Below, one piece after another: positions 9,603-19,253 of a stretch of DNA of 64,000 nucleotides (its first letter is position 1; each line of letters begins with the position of its first letter). The stretch covers positions 240,836-304,835 of the forward strand of contig NZ_CANLSL010000001.1 in NCBI RefSeq assembly GCF_947493735.1, given 5' to 3'. The notes under the pieces are model-generated. The model saw only the letters and a program-made list of their open reading frames with translations. It was not told where the DNA came from and ran no database searches. The position numbers were made by a program, and so were the translations under genes. The stretch comes from an uncultured Acinetobacter sp. GTDB taxonomy: Bacteria; Pseudomonadota; Gammaproteobacteria; Pseudomonadales; Moraxellaceae.

Positions 9603-9905
9603 CTATTTTGATATGTATTTCTTTCGATTTGGCTTAAGCGATATGAATACAAGCTCTCTTGATTCTCTGCGTATCCCTACATTTTCAGCTATAATGATAC
9701 GATCAACATGTTTTCGAACATTTAAATTCAGGAATTCTTTGCTAGCTCGATCAAATAATAAGTTCAAGTCGGATATTTGCTTATTTTTATCATGTGTATC
9801 GTTTACCCATCTAGGTTTAGGCTTCTGATCTTTCTGCGTCCAAGAAATTGCAATAAAAATTAGCACCATCACAATTAATATAATGATTAACTCTTCAATG
9901 CTCAC
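9603..9905 (-). CDS. Hypothetical small protein with N-terminal membrane anchor
   Basis: A 100-residue frame starting with GTG at 9905, with GAGTAG some seven bases upstream. Residues 5-22 (ELIIILIVMVLIFIAISW) form one hydrophobic helix. The rest is polar and basic, ending RKKYISK. I recognise no family. A reading frame of similar size exists on the opposite strand (9526-9828), so coding is not certain. I favour this strand because of the membrane anchor and because the next minus-strand gene has the same layout. The stretch is AT-rich and next to tandem tRNA genes, where accessory DNA often lies. Confidence 0.45.
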   Translation of the reverse strand: MSIEELIIILIVMVLIFIAISWTQKDQKPKPRWVNDTHDKNKQISDLNLLFDRASKEFLNLNVRKHVDRIIIAENVGIRRESRELVFISLKPNRKKYISK

Positions 9906-9975
9906 TATTAACTACTCATTGTTATTTGAATTTATATTCTAAGTTTGATGAATTAAAAGTAAAGAGTTACAGCTT

Positions 9976-10440
9976 TCATTTGTTAAACCCTTTTGGTTTC
10001 TTCTGAAGATTTTGTTGAATTTCTATCGCATCTTCTTTGATTGCATCACTTGATAGCAATCCTTTATACATAAATACTGGCAAACCATCTTCAATATCTT
10101 TATTTCTAAAGACTTGCGAACCATCTCGGTATTCAAAAATAGCGATCGGGAAATGATCTGCATCCACGACAAAATATCGCTTTTGCTTCACTACGATTTC
10201 TTTTGGGTGAAATTCTTGCTTCAATATGCGAAGAAAAATACTGTCATTTGAAGATAATGTATTTAGCTCACGAATCCGTTCAGCATCAGACTGATAAATC
10301 ACTTTCATACGTTGACGCTGTTCATAAGTATAGGTTTTTGGACGGTGATAGGATTTTGTTGGTTCAGGTTTAGGCGCAGTATTTCGACCAAACCAATAAC
10401 CCACAAACAATCCGATCAATAATAATATGAGTCCTGACAT
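9976..10440 (-). CDS. Hypothetical membrane-anchored protein (weak DUF2726-like features)
   Basis: A 154-residue protein with an N-terminal membrane helix (GLILLLIGLFVGYWFG), a Pro/Lys/Tyr-rich linker and a C-terminal globular part. The segment FLRILKQEFHP, then RYFVVDADHFPIAIFEYRDG, faintly recalls the DUF2726 fold, a nuclease-like domain, but the match is by eye only. Its ATG overlaps the psd stop by one base in a TAATG arrangement, so it is probably translated together with psd. No function is claimed. Confidence 0.6.
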   Translation of the reverse strand: MSGLILLLIGLFVGYWFGRNTAPKPEPTKSYHRPKTYTYEQRQRMKVIYQSDAERIRELNTLSSNDSIFLRILKQEFHPKEIVVKQKRYFVVDADHFPIAIFEYRDGSQVFRNKDIEDGLPVFMYKGLLSSDAIKEDAIEIQQNLQKKPKGFNK

Positions 10441-11276
10441 TAACCCTTCGTCTTCCCAAGTGGACGCCCCATTTGCACCGCACTATTGGCTTTGAAATGA
10501 CTATCCCAATTCACTTTATCTTTTTCAAATAAGACGATCGCTGTTGAACCGAGATAGAATCGACCAAGTTCGTCGCCTTTTTCCAAAGTCATTTCATGCT
10601 CTTGCAATTCGATACGACCATTTGGTTTGACTTGTCCAGTCGCCACCGTTTCGATACCTGCGACGATCATCGCTCCAACCAAGACCACCGCCATACGCCC
10701 AAGCTCAGTATCAAACAAACACACCATGCGCTCATTGCGTGCAAAGAGCTCTGGAATATTTTCCGCAGTGACTTGATTCACCGAGAATAATTCACCTGGG
10801 ACATACAATGTTTCAGTGAGCTTCCCGCCATATGGCATATGTACACGGTGATAATCTTTTGGCGAAAGGTACACGGTAATAAATTCGCCATCTTGGAATG
10901 GTTCAGCCAAACTTGGATCAGCAATCAATTGCTCTACGGTATAGCTTTGCCCTTTGGCTTGGAAAATTTTGCCTTGTTCGATCTTACCGAGTTGTGAAAT
11001 TGCTCCATCGGCAGGACTGACCACATGCTTAGGATTATGATCAATCGGACGTTGACCTTCTTTCAGTGCCCGAGTAAAGAAGGCATTAAACGATGGATAA
11101 CGGCTAATTTCTTCTGCTTCGGCGATCGAGAGATCAATGCCATATTTTTGTTTAAAGGCATAAATGACCGCAGTCTTGAGCAGTGGTTGCTCACTGGCTG
11201 CAACTTTACCCACAAGACGACTGAGCGCATGTTGCGGGATGATTTTTTGTAGACGAATAAATGCTTGATCAATCAT
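10440..11276 (-). CDS. psd: Phosphatidylserine decarboxylase proenzyme
   Basis: A membrane-associated enzyme that converts phosphatidylserine to phosphatidylethanolamine. The 278-residue proenzyme cleaves itself at the LGST motif (residues 242-245), between Gly and Ser, to make the pyruvoyl cofactor. Other family segments are [24 protein letters not shown] and PGELFSVN. The frame remains open to 11426, but that extension overlaps the rhodanese gene and has no similarity to Psd. The ATG at 11276 gives the family length, although its ribosome binding site is poor. The gene is 76 bases downstream of the rhodanese gene on the same strand. Confidence 0.95.
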   Translation of the reverse strand: MIDQAFIRLQKIIPQHALSRLVGKVAASEQPLLKTAVIYAFKQKYGIDLSIAEAEEISRYPSFNAFFTRALKEGQRPIDHNPKHVVSPADGAISQLGKIEQGKIFQAKGQSYTVEQLIADPSLAEPFQDGEFITVYLSPKDYHRVHMPYGGKLTETLYVPGELFSVNQVTAENIPELFARNERMVCLFDTELGRMAVVLVGAMIVAGIETVATGQVKPNGRIELQEHEMTLEKGDELGRFYLGSTAIVLFEKDKVNWDSHFKANSAVQMGRPLGKTKG

Positions 11277-11352
11277 GGTTTTAGACTTTTTCAGTTTGGC
11301 TTCTGTTTGCGGATTGCGCTTGGTTTGGGATTTAAACCTTTTCGTATTCGGC

Positions 11353-12216
11353 TTATTCAACAGGAGATTCTCCTTTGACGACAGCACTGTCCATGCGATT
11401 GCCCCATTCACTCCATGCACCATCATAAGCGCGGATATTCCAGTTCAGCAATCGCCCAATGATATAGGCCAAACCTGAACGATGATGGGACTGACAATAG
11501 ACAATCACAGGTTTAGAGAGGTCAAATCCGCGTTGATCCAATTGCTGTTGAATCCGTGTCAATGGATGCAATTTTAAATGATCTTGGCGATTAATGGCAG
11601 TACTCCACTCGTACAATTTCGCCCCTGTGATATGACCGCCACGCCGTGCAGCCAAGCGCACACCCGTATATTCATCTTCAGTTCGACAATCCCAAAGCTG
11701 TACGCTTCGCGCTGTAATGTTTTGTTCAGCGACGATTTGCGCAAGTTCGTCATATTCAATTTGATAATCTTGCTTTGCACTTAAATCGATTTGGAAAATA
11801 TTTGCAACAGGTTCTATTTGATATTGATCAATCGAGGTCGGTAATCCTGCGGCAAGCCATGCGTGAATACCGCCATTCAATAAACTGGTTTGATAAAATC
11901 CTGCACAGTGCAAATTCCAAATCAAGCGCCCTGCCCATGCACCACCTTCATCATCATAGGCAATGACATGATGATTTGCGGTAATGCCAAGTCGGTCGAA
12001 TAAGGCTTGTAGTTTATCGCTTTCAGGCAATAGTCCAGATGCAAATTCATGATGACGCACCAATTCACTTGGACGTACCGAGATAGCATTGGGTAAATGC
12101 AATTGTTCGAACACCGACTCACGACTCAAGTCAACAATCCGAAATTTCGGATCATCTAAAAACGGTGCAAACTGTTCTGGCTCAACCAATAAGCCAAACG
12201 GCACATCTGCATTCAT
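11353..12216 (-). CDS. Two-domain rhodanese-type sulfurtransferase
   Basis: A 287-residue protein with two rhodanese domains, of the thiosulfate / 3-mercaptopyruvate sulfurtransferase (SseA) type. The N-terminal domain is the inactive one, with [16 protein letters not shown] and [12 protein letters not shown]. The C-terminal domain has [11 protein letters not shown] and the catalytic loop CQSHHRSG, with Cys241 as the likely sulfur carrier. That loop differs from the CG(S/T)GVT loop of classic SseA, so the donor substrate is open. It is probably cotranscribed with psd. Confidence 0.87.
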   Translation of the reverse strand: MNADVPFGLLVEPEQFAPFLDDPKFRIVDLSRESVFEQLHLPNAISVRPSELVRHHEFASGLLPESDKLQALFDRLGITANHHVIAYDDEGGAWAGRLIWNLHCAGFYQTSLLNGGIHAWLAAGLPTSIDQYQIEPVANIFQIDLSAKQDYQIEYDELAQIVAEQNITARSVQLWDCRTEDEYTGVRLAARRGGHITGAKLYEWSTAINRQDHLKLHPLTRIQQQLDQRGFDLSKPVIVYCQSHHRSGLAYIIGRLLNWNIRAYDGAWSEWGNRMDSAVVKGESPVE

Positions 12217-12370
12217 AGTTCTAACCTTGTAATACGACCATTTCGAGCGCGTTCATAGTGATTTTGATTCGCCCCTAAAACCCCAAATCATAACATAGTC
12301 ACTTAGAAGCAATTACGCAAAATCAGTCTATGATTAGTCAATTTTCTGCGAATGATCGCCCATCAGATAA

Positions 12371-13579
12371 TCAGCCTTGCTCGGATGGTATCTCAAAGAC
12401 TTGGCGCAGATAAGCAAGGAAAGTGTCATTATCAGTCATGGTTTTGCCTGGGCTGTCCGAGATTTTCGCCACCGACTGACCATTACACTCCACCAATTTT
12501 AAGACAATGTTTAATGTTTTTTGTCCCATATCATTGGTTAGATTCGTCCCGATACCAAAGCTGACTTGGAAGCGATCTTTAAAATAGTGATGCAAATCCC
12601 ACGCCTTTTCTAAATCCAAGCCATCGCTAAAGGTGAGCATCTTGGTACGACTGTCGATTTTCAGTTTTTTATAATGTGCATAGGCTTTGTCGCCCCACTC
12701 ATACGGGTCGCCACTGTCATGTCGTAGACCGTCAAACAGTTTGGCAAAATACAGATCAAAATCTCGCAAGAAAGCATCCATACCGACCACATCGGTCAAG
12801 GCAATGCCGAGATCACCACGATATTCTTGCACCCATGCTTCCAGTGCCGCCTTTTGGAAATCACGCAAACGCACATCCAACGCTTGAAATGCCTGAAGAA
12901 ACTCATGCGCCATCGTCCCGATCGGCGTGATGCCCAGTTGCATAGCAAGATAGACATTACTGGTACCACGAAGCACATTCGGTGAAGCCGCTTTTAAAGT
13001 TTCCACGACATGTTTTTGCCACGCATAACTATAACGGCGACGTGTACCAAAATCTGAGACCAAAAATGGTGGCTCGCCATCGACCTGTTGTTCGGCATAA
13101 CTTTTTAATAATTTTGCTTTGGCTTGTAGGCGTTTTTCACCTTCGATATGCGCCGACTCTACATCCAAACGTCGATAGTACAATTCATTGACAATGGCGA
13201 GCACATAAATTTCAAAGAACATGGCTTGTACCATCGGACCTTCGATGCGAATCACCAGCTCACCATTATCATCGACTGTGGTTTCGATAAAACGGCGCTT
13301 GAGTTGGAACAGTTCTAAATAATCAACAAAATCACTTTTGATAAAGCGCCACTGGCGTAAAAATTGTAACTCTTCTGCGCTGAATTTTAGGGTACACAGA
13401 TCATCCAACTCTCGATCCAATTCAGCTTTTAATTCTCGTAATGGATAGGCTGCTTCTTGGCTATTACGACAGCGGAACAAGTAGACACTATGCGCCTGTG
13501 GGAATTGGTGCAACACCACTTGTAACATGGTGAATTTATACAGATCGGTGTCGAGTAAGGACTGAATAATGCCTGACAT
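12371..13579 (-). CDS. pncB: Nicotinate phosphoribosyltransferase
   Basis: A 402-residue enzyme of NAD salvage that joins nicotinate and PRPP to give nicotinate mononucleotide, with ATP hydrolysis. Family segments are [13 protein letters not shown] near the N-terminus, [32 protein letters not shown] and [12 protein letters not shown]. The ATG at 13579 follows a GGAAA element. It stands alone, with 155 bases to the rhodanese gene downstream and 120 to the GST gene upstream. Confidence 0.96.
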   Translation of the reverse strand: MSGIIQSLLDTDLYKFTMLQVVLHQFPQAHSVYLFRCRNSQEAAYPLRELKAELDRELDDLCTLKFSAEELQFLRQWRFIKSDFVDYLELFQLKRRFIETTVDDNGELVIRIEGPMVQAMFFEIYVLAIVNELYYRRLDVESAHIEGEKRLQAKAKLLKSYAEQQVDGEPPFLVSDFGTRRRYSYAWQKHVVETLKAASPNVLRGTSNVYLAMQLGITPIGTMAHEFLQAFQALDVRLRDFQKAALEAWVQEYRGDLGIALTDVVGMDAFLRDFDLYFAKLFDGLRHDSGDPYEWGDKAYAHYKKLKIDSRTKMLTFSDGLDLEKAWDLHHYFKDRFQVSFGIGTNLTNDMGQKTLNIVLKLVECNGQSVAKISDSPGKTMTDNDTFLAYLRQVFEIPSEQG

Positions 13580-13699
13580 AAAATTTCCAACTCACCTTAA
13601 TTTCTGCAAAGCCTAGACTCTTAAAAGCCTACATTATAAAAAGTCCATTTTTTTAAAATGCTCAGGCTTTTAAATGAATTATCTGGAGCGTTTTAAACG

Positions 13700-14371
13700 T
13701 TAAGCGCTCATCATCTCGCCACCGTCAGGACTTTTTTGTTTCGCACGTTGCAAAGCAGAGCGCTGATTGATGCGAGCCAAATATTTTTCCACATTTGGCA
13801 ATGCCAATTCACTTTGACGTGAACATAAACCTTCTAATGGAAAAATCATTTGAATATCGGCAAAGCTGAATTGATCACCTGCAAAATATTCATTTTCTGC
13901 TAAATGTTGCTCAAGAAAAGCCACATGCTCTTTTAAACGTGGTTTTGAAAATTGCTTTTGCAATTGGTCTCCAATCGCACTGGTAATCGGACGGGCTAAG
14001 AATGGTACTTTTTTGCTACCCAATTGACTGACCACCAAAGTAAATACCAACAATGGCATCAATGAACCTTCGGCATAGTGCATCCAATAATTATATTGAT
14101 TGACGCCTTCTGCCGACTGCGGTTTAAATTGACTGTCCGTATCATATTTGGCTTGCAAATGCTCCAAAATTACAGCGGACTCAGCGACCACCAAACCTTC
14201 ATCGGTGATCACAGGCGCTTTGCCCAGTGGATGTACTTTTTTCAGCTCAGGTGGCGCAGACATATTTGGCAAGCGTTTATAATATTGCATGTCGTAATCG
14301 ATGCCAAGCTCTTCGAGCGCCCAAAGAATCCGAATCGAACGTGAAAATTGTAAATGGTGTAGGGTCAGCAT
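13700..14371 (-). CDS. Glutathione S-transferase family protein
   Basis: A 223-residue cytosolic protein with a thioredoxin-like N-terminal domain (LHHLQFSRSIRILWALEELG, then LGKAPVITDEGLVVAESAVI) and an all-helical C-terminal domain ending GEMMSA. The ESAVI stretch is the glutathione-binding edge of the fold. A substrate cannot be deduced. The gene is followed upstream by repeat copy 2. Confidence 0.88.
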   Translation of the reverse strand: MLTLHHLQFSRSIRILWALEELGIDYDMQYYKRLPNMSAPPELKKVHPLGKAPVITDEGLVVAESAVILEHLQAKYDTDSQFKPQSAEGVNQYNYWMHYAEGSLMPLLVFTLVVSQLGSKKVPFLARPITSAIGDQLQKQFSKPRLKEHVAFLEQHLAENEYFAGDQFSFADIQMIFPLEGLCSRQSELALPNVEKYLARINQRSALQRAKQKSPDGGEMMSA

Positions 14372-14413
14372 ATTTTTTCCTTAAATTTCTGCGAATTGGT
14401 TAAACATCTCTAT

Positions 14414-14610
14414 AACCTTAGTTCAACATAAGGTGAGTAAAATCTATTTGGTTCGTAGCAACGTCAGTCGCATTGTTCGAGGTCAGGACAACATTAGCAA
14501 AATGACGTTTCTCGAAGCATTGGATAAATTTTAATACATGACCGAGTTTGCGACTGACAAAATGGTTTTGCCTACTTTTCCCGAAAGAAAAGTAGGTCGA
14601 ACCGAAGGTT
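14414..14610. repeat. Structured intergenic repeat, copy 2 of 2
   Basis: A 197-base element in the same orientation as 3635-3830. The hairpin at 14416-14433 and the stem at 14571-14596 are both kept, although bases in the stems differ from copy 1: CCTTA/TAAGG replaces CCTGA/TCAGG, and CCTAC/GTAGG replaces CTTAC/GTAAG. The ten-base pair GTCAGTCGCA / TGCGACTGAC is at 14463-14472 and 14549-14558. The middle part between these arms has diverged more. Confidence 0.85.
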
Positions 14611-14728
14611 AATTCCGACATACGATCATACACCTTAAGAATTCTCCAAAAATTTTTTCTTTTCAATATCATAAAAATACATTCCATCGAACTCAGGTTA
14701 TCTATATCGACAATCTATTTAACAATCA

Positions 14729-16024
14729 TCATTGTTGCTGTTGCGACTGTTGTTGCCAACGACGTTGTTGTAAACGCTCAGATTCCACTTCTCGTTTATT
14801 CAGCGCACGTTGATACAACACTGTACCTTTCAGCTCGGGTGGCAAATAGTCCTGCATGACAAAATGCTCAGGATAATCATGTGGATACAGATAATCTACA
14901 CCATAGCCTTGTTGTTTCATCAGTTTGGTCGGTGCATTGCGTAGATGCAGCGGTACAGGCAATTCAGCGGTTTTTTCTGCCAAAGCCAGCGCCCGATTGA
15001 TTGCCATATAGGTACTGTTACTTTTTGCACTAGTCGCCAAATACACTGCACATTGCCCAAGGACAATGCGAGCCTCAGGCATACCAATCGCTTGTACCGA
15101 ACGGAAACACTCGCCTGCCATGAGCAGCGCATTTGGATTGGAGTTACCAATATCTTCTGAGGCGGCAATCAACATGCGCCGTGCAATAAACACAGGGTCT
15201 TCGCCACCTTTCAGCATGCGAGCCATCCAGTACAGCGTTGCATCGGGATCACTACCCCGAATGGATTTGATAAATGCAGAAATCAGATCGTAATGCTGTT
15301 CGCCTGATTTATCGTAGCGAGCAATATTCTGTTGGGCGACCTTGACCACTAAAGCATCATTGACTACATTGTCCTGACGCTCTTCCAAATCTTCTGCGGA
15401 TGGCAAAGTGCTTGCTACCAAATCAATTAGGTTTAAAGCCTTTCGAGCATCACCAGCAGCGAATTGAATCAGCGCATCCCATTCATCAATGCGCATTTCT
15501 CGACTCTTTAAAAATTGATCTTGCGTCAACGCCTGACCAATCAGTTGTTGAATCGCTTCATGATCTAAGGCATTCAGGGTATAGACCTGACAACGTGACA
15601 AAAGCGCACTATTCACTTCAAAAGACGGGTTTTCAGTCGTTGCGCCAATTAAAGTAATTTTGCCTTTTTCCACTGCGCCGAGGAGCGCATCTTGCTGTGA
15701 TTTATTAAAGCGATGAATCTCATCAATAAACACCACTGGCGTGAGTAAATCACCACTTTCTGCGATCACTTCACGCAGTTCTTTCACCCCAGTATTCAGC
15801 GCCGAAAGACTGACAAAAGGTCGATCGACCGCCTGCGCAAGCAACAAGGCAATGGTGGTTTTCCCCACACCTGGAGGCCCCCAAAAGATGATTGAGGGTA
15901 GATGTCCCTGATCAATCATCTGACGTAGAGGCGCACCTTCTCCCAAAAGATGATCTTGTCCGATGATCTCATCTAAGCTTCGTGGTCGGATACGTTCGGG
16001 TAATGGAATGGTGCTATTCGACAT
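14729..16024 (-). CDS. rarA: Replication-associated recombination protein A
   Basis: A AAA+ ATPase of 431 residues, also called MgsA, that acts at stalled replication forks and is related to clamp loaders. Walker A is GPPGVGKTT, Walker B is [11 protein letters not shown], and sensor 1 is [11 protein letters not shown]. The C-terminal half has the tetramerisation segment with [15 protein letters not shown] and [20 protein letters not shown]. The extreme C-terminus is Gln-rich ([11 protein letters not shown]). The start ATG at 16024 fits the usual MSN start. Confidence 0.96.
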   Translation of the reverse strand: MSNSTIPLPERIRPRSLDEIIGQDHLLGEGAPLRQMIDQGHLPSIIFWGPPGVGKTTIALLLAQAVDRPFVSLSALNTGVKELREVIAESGDLLTPVVFIDEIHRFNKSQQDALLGAVEKGKITLIGATTENPSFEVNSALLSRCQVYTLNALDHEAIQQLIGQALTQDQFLKSREMRIDEWDALIQFAAGDARKALNLIDLVASTLPSAEDLEERQDNVVNDALVVKVAQQNIARYDKSGEQHYDLISAFIKSIRGSDPDATLYWMARMLKGGEDPVFIARRMLIAASEDIGNSNPNALLMAGECFRSVQAIGMPEARIVLGQCAVYLATSAKSNSTYMAINRALALAEKTAELPVPLHLRNAPTKLMKQQGYGVDYLYPHDYPEHFVMQDYLPPELKGTVLYQRALNKREVESERLQQRRWQQQSQQQQ

Positions 16025-16151
16025 GCAAACTACTCAGGATGATTTTGTCAGGATTGTTAGGCTAAATTCATAAAATTGAATATATCCATTGTCAGCGATG
16101 ACGCAGATATTTACAAACAGTTTCAGCAACTCCAATCACTTTTCAAAGCAA

Positions 16152-17378
16152 TTATTTCGCAGTGAAATGTAAAAGTTTGCCATTTGAACCATCTTCAATC
16201 ACCCACAGACTGCCGTCATTGGCTGAAACTACACCACGAATCCGCTCACCCATATCTAAGCGTTGGACCTCCTTGGCGATATTGTCTTTGGCTTGGCTGA
16301 GATCAACGATCACGATGGATTCTGAAGATAGCCCGCCGATGATCGCTTTGCCTTGCCATTGTGGGAATTGCTCACTTTGATAAATAATCATACTCGACGG
16401 AGAAATCACAGGTGTCCAACTGATCGCAGGTGCTTGAAACTCAGGGCGTGTGTCATGATCTGGAATATCTCGCCCATCGTAATGATCACCATTAGATACG
16501 ATCGGATAGCCATAGTTCGCACCTTTTTTGATGAGATTCAGCTCATCGCCACCCTTTGGTCCCATCTCAACCACCCAAAGTTGTCCTTGCAGATCAAGTG
16601 CCATACCCAGTGGATTACGATGTCCAAGCGACCAAATCTGTTTTGCCACAGCGCCTTGATTGGCAAAAGGGTTGCCGTCAGCAGGTGTGCCGTCATCACT
16701 CAGTCGCAATACTTTACCCAAGTTAGTGTTCATATCTTGTGCAGGATCAAAGTGTTGACGCTCCCCTGAAGCCACCCAAAGCTGATCTTCAAAGTCGAAT
16801 AACATACGATGCCCATAATGCCCTTGTCCTGACATTTTTGGCACTTGTTCCCAGATTTTTTCTAAACCTGTTAATTTCGGTTGTTGCGGATTCGTGAGGT
16901 CGAGCTTAGCTCTGGAAATTTCTGCACCATAACCGCCTTGACCTTGTACAGCATAGCTCAGATAAACCCATTGATTTTCGCTAAAATGTGGATGAATCAC
17001 CACATCACCTAAACCGCCTTGTCCGCCATAGGCAACTACTGGCACGCCTTGTACATCAACACTTTGCCGAGTCGACGGATCGAATAGTTTCAGCTTGCCT
17101 TGTCGCTCGGTAATCAGCAATTTTCCATCAGGTAGTGTATTGATTGCCCACGGCTCATCGAATGTTGCAACCTCTTCAACTTCATAGCTTTGATTAATTT
17201 TCGATGAATCTACACCATTCGCAGACGCTTCTAGATTTTGATTAGTTGCTTGCGCAGATTTATTTGGCGAGGAGCAAGCTGTCAATGTCGCAGTGACTGT
17301 TAGCCCCATGACCATGCAAAGATTTACACACAAAGATTTGGGATTGTATTTTGTACGCTGTTTACTGACTTTACCCAT
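16152..17378 (-). CDS. PQQ-dependent sugar dehydrogenase, lipoprotein
   Basis: About 408 residues. The N-terminus is a lipoprotein signal: a basic stretch, a hydrophobic core and the lipobox LTAC, so it is probably membrane-attached and faces the periplasm. The rest is a six-bladed beta-propeller of the soluble aldose sugar dehydrogenase type (E. coli YliI), with FDEPWAINTLPDGKLLITER, YGGQGGLGDVVIHP, GHRNPLGMALD and GPKGGDELNLI. Family members oxidise sugars with PQQ and calcium. I chose ATG 17378, because GGAG lies eight bases upstream; the GTG at 17387 directly abuts that site. It is less like the longer GdhB of A. calcoaceticus. Confidence 0.88.
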   Translation of the reverse strand: MGKVSKQRTKYNPKSLCVNLCMVMGLTVTATLTACSSPNKSAQATNQNLEASANGVDSSKINQSYEVEEVATFDEPWAINTLPDGKLLITERQGKLKLFDPSTRQSVDVQGVPVVAYGGQGGLGDVVIHPHFSENQWVYLSYAVQGQGGYGAEISRAKLDLTNPQQPKLTGLEKIWEQVPKMSGQGHYGHRMLFDFEDQLWVASGERQHFDPAQDMNTNLGKVLRLSDDGTPADGNPFANQGAVAKQIWSLGHRNPLGMALDLQGQLWVVEMGPKGGDELNLIKKGANYGYPIVSNGDHYDGRDIPDHDTRPEFQAPAISWTPVISPSSMIIYQSEQFPQWQGKAIIGGLSSESIVIVDLSQAKDNIAKEVQRLDMGERIRGVVSANDGSLWVIEDGSNGKLLHFTAK

Positions 17379-17489
17379 TTGCGACACTCCATTAATTCTA
17401 CTTCTTTAATTTATCAGCATACGGTATTTTTTAGATTTTAACTGTGAAGTCTATGTTAATAAAACCTGTGCATTCTTATTCTGAGCACT

Positions 17490-17660
17490 CTATTTGCCTT
17501 TTAATTTTTTCATTCGATAGACAGCAATAATCATTGGTAAAGCCGTCACAATCAGCAATACAATATCCCAAATAACGTCGACCACGAGCATGCCAATAAT
17601 ACCCAGCATGCTAATCACACAAAGCAACCATAAAGTATTTAAATTACTCCACAGTTGCAT
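17490..17660 (-). CDS. Small membrane protein, 56 residues
   Basis: An ATG at 17660 preceded by AAGGAGAG, the best ribosome binding site in this area, opens a frame of 56 codons ending TAG at 17490. The product starts MQLWSNLNTLWLLCVISMLG and has two hydrophobic helices, the second around DIVLLIVTALPMIIAVY, then a basic tail KKLKGK. Its start overlaps the end of the decayed PepSY gene by about 17 bases, so it was once translated with that gene. I recognise no family; a role beside the PepSY protein is a guess from position. Confidence 0.65.
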   Translation of the reverse strand: MQLWSNLNTLWLLCVISMLGIIGMLVVDVIWDIVLLIVTALPMIIAVYRMKKLKGK

Positions 17661-17850
17661 TCTGCTCTCCTTTCATGCTCTTTTGCTTACGTTTTGCCCA
17701 CCATAGCCACGCCCCATTCATGGTGATAAATAAGGTCAATACAGTGCAGAAACTCCACAGAATTTTCAGTGGTAGACCGCCATAATCGCCAAAATGCAAA
17801 GGCTGTGCGATCAAAAAAGCTTTTAAATAGGTTGGAATTTCATCAATTCT
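17644..17850 (-). pseudogene. C-terminal remnant of a PepSY-associated membrane protein
   Basis: A 68-codon open stretch with no start, preceded in frame by a TGA at 17851-17853. It reads PTYLKAFLIAQPLHFGDYGG, then LPLKILWSFCTVLTLFI, NGAWLWWAKRKQK and ends NATVE. The HFGDYGGLPLKILW block and the LWW-K ending are typical of the last membrane helix of PepSY-associated TM proteins, often linked to iron-siderophore reduction. The rest of that gene (normally several hundred residues) is missing: only about 50 bases separate this remnant from the next gene, 17905-18387. Confidence 0.72.
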
Positions 17851-17904
17851 TCATGTTGTGCCAATCTGATTTTTTTATTTCAGCTTTTCAAAAATTTTGA
17901 AATC

Positions 17905-18387
17905 CTAGCGCACCCAACGAATCACATATTCATCAACATGATCCTCATCAACTTCCGTTTCAGAGATACAACGATGCGCAACTGATTTCTTCGCTCGAAT
18001 CACACTCTGACGATCACCTGTAAGCAAATAATGCCAACGTGGCAAATCCTTACCCTCATAAACACGGCGATATGCACAAGTAGATGGAAGCCATTTGATT
18101 TGCTGTAATAATTCAGAGGTAAGCTGAATACAATCAGGTACAAAATCACGTCGATTTGGATAATCGCTACACGCCCCTGTCGAACAGTTCAAAAGTTTGC
18201 ACGATACCGACGTATAGGCAACCTCTCCTGTATCTTCATCTTCCAGTTTAATTAGACAACACTGTCCGCAACCATCACACAAGGCCTCCCACTCTGTACG
18301 ATTAAGCTGATCAATCGCATAGTGACGCCAAAACTCTGGACGGAGTACGAACGCGCTGTTTGATGAGCCTTGAGGAGTAATCGACAT
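17905..18387 (-). CDS. YcgN family cysteine-cluster protein
   Basis: A 160-residue protein of the UPF0260/YcgN family, one of the zinc- or iron-binding CxxCxxCC proteins. The cluster is CDGCGQCC near residue 37, followed by further cysteines in SVSCKLLNCSTGACSDYPNR and by VPDCIQL and CAYRRVYEGKDLP. The function of the family is not known. It is transcribed on the minus strand, and its start at 18387 is divergent from the DUF1328 gene. Confidence 0.9.
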   Translation of the reverse strand: MSITPQGSSNSAFVLRPEFWRHYAIDQLNRTEWEALCDGCGQCCLIKLEDEDTGEVAYTSVSCKLLNCSTGACSDYPNRRDFVPDCIQLTSELLQQIKWLPSTCAYRRVYEGKDLPRWHYLLTGDRQSVIRAKKSVAHRCISETEVDEDHVDEYVIRWVR

Positions 18388-18655
18388 ACGGGAGAATCAT
18401 TTTAAGATTTGACGGATAATTGTAACAGCTTGAAGCCTGAATTGATGAATATTGCGCAAGTGAAAACGATGTAAATGACTTGTCTATTGTACATTTCTAT
18501 ACTTTTCATATCATTAAAAATCATAAAATATCAGAGAACACTTTTTATACGGTTTGTTTTCAGATGAACTACATTAGCCACCAAAGTTCAACAGATACAA
18601 CCACATAATGACATTATAATGAACCTACAAAAGTTTTTATATAGGGAGTATTATT
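18388..18655. promoter_or_regulatory. Divergent gap between ycgN-like and DUF1328 genes
   Basis: A 268-base AT-rich gap. A TATAAT lies at 18615-18620 about 36 bases before the DUF1328 start and may be its -10 box, but no good -35 box stands at the right distance. Nothing else is recognised. Confidence 0.35.
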
Positions 18656-18814
18656 ATGTTTCGCTGGGCAATTATTTTTGCAGTAGTCGCTTTGATTGCA
18701 AGTGTTTTAGGATTCGGTGGTGTTGCGGGTCTATCTAAAGATTTTGCAGTAATTTTCTTAGTGGTTGCAGTGATCTTGTTTATCGTTGGCTTTATCTCAC
18801 GTGGTAAAGTTTAA
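18656..18814 (+). CDS. DUF1328 (YtjA-type) small membrane protein
   Basis: A 52-residue protein starting [20 protein letters not shown] and ending FISRGKV, with two membrane helices. GFGGVAG between the helices is typical of the DUF1328 / YtjA family of small, often stress-induced inner-membrane proteins of unknown function. A GGGAG ribosome binding site precedes the ATG. A UUCG-loop terminator follows at 18859. Confidence 0.9.
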   Translation: MFRWAIIFAVVALIASVLGFGGVAGLSKDFAVIFLVVAVILFIVGFISRGKV

Positions 18815-18858
18815 AAAACGAAAACTTTAAACTACCCAAGTTTAAGAATCAAACAATG

Positions 18859-18883
18859 AAAAGCAATCTTCGGATTGCTTTTT
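18859..18883 (+). terminator. Terminator with UUCG tetraloop
   Basis: A perfect ten-base stem AAAAGCAATC/GATTGCTTTT closed by TTCG and followed by T, 45 bases after the DUF1328 stop. Confidence 0.9.
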
Positions 18884-18922
18884 CTATGTTATATTCATAA
18901 TAGACATTTATGTTTTATCAAC

Positions 18923-19198
18923 CTAAAAATTCAATACTCTAAACTGAATAAACTTCGATTTTAACTGTACTGCCGAAAGAAATGGATTGTGCGACAGTTG
19001 GAATTTTATGTCATTTGTTGTCCGTCCCTGTTCTTTACTACGAGCAATCATATACTCAAATACATTGCTTTGATTCTGTGCATAAGGTGCTAAATAGATT
19101 TTTTTCAAGTTCTTCACCATATGTTGACCATAGTTGATATATAAACGTTTAGTAATCTCCGCATCATATAAGGTATTTTCAACATCCCATTGCGTCAC
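18923..19198 (-). CDS. Hypothetical protein, possibly a gene fragment
   Basis: A 91-codon frame, MTQWDVENTLYDAEITKRLY through FRVLNF. The composition is plausible for a globular protein (charged, Tyr and Asn rich), with no membrane segment or recognised motif. There is no ribosome binding site at normal distance from the ATG at 19198, and the frame stays open for a few codons upstream. It may be a fragment of a longer gene. It sits between the DUF1328 gene and the rpoBC terminator. Confidence 0.35.
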   Translation of the reverse strand: MTQWDVENTLYDAEITKRLYINYGQHMVKNLKKIYLAPYAQNQSNVFEYMIARSKEQGRTTNDIKFQLSHNPFLSAVQLKSKFIQFRVLNF

Positions 19199-19253
19199 AT
19201 AGACAATATGACATTCTTGTTCTTCCTTAGTTTTGTTTCCCTTATCCTACAAC

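Noticed and set aside
9526..9828. A 100-codon frame on the plus strand after the tRNA-Glu terminator
   Set aside because: It overlaps the minus-strand frame 9603-9905, lacks a ribosome binding site and has a less natural composition than that frame.
10440..11426. Longer N-terminus for Psd reaching to 11426
   Set aside because: The extra 50 residues overlap the rhodanese coding region in another frame and do not resemble Psd; the ATG at 11276 gives the usual length.
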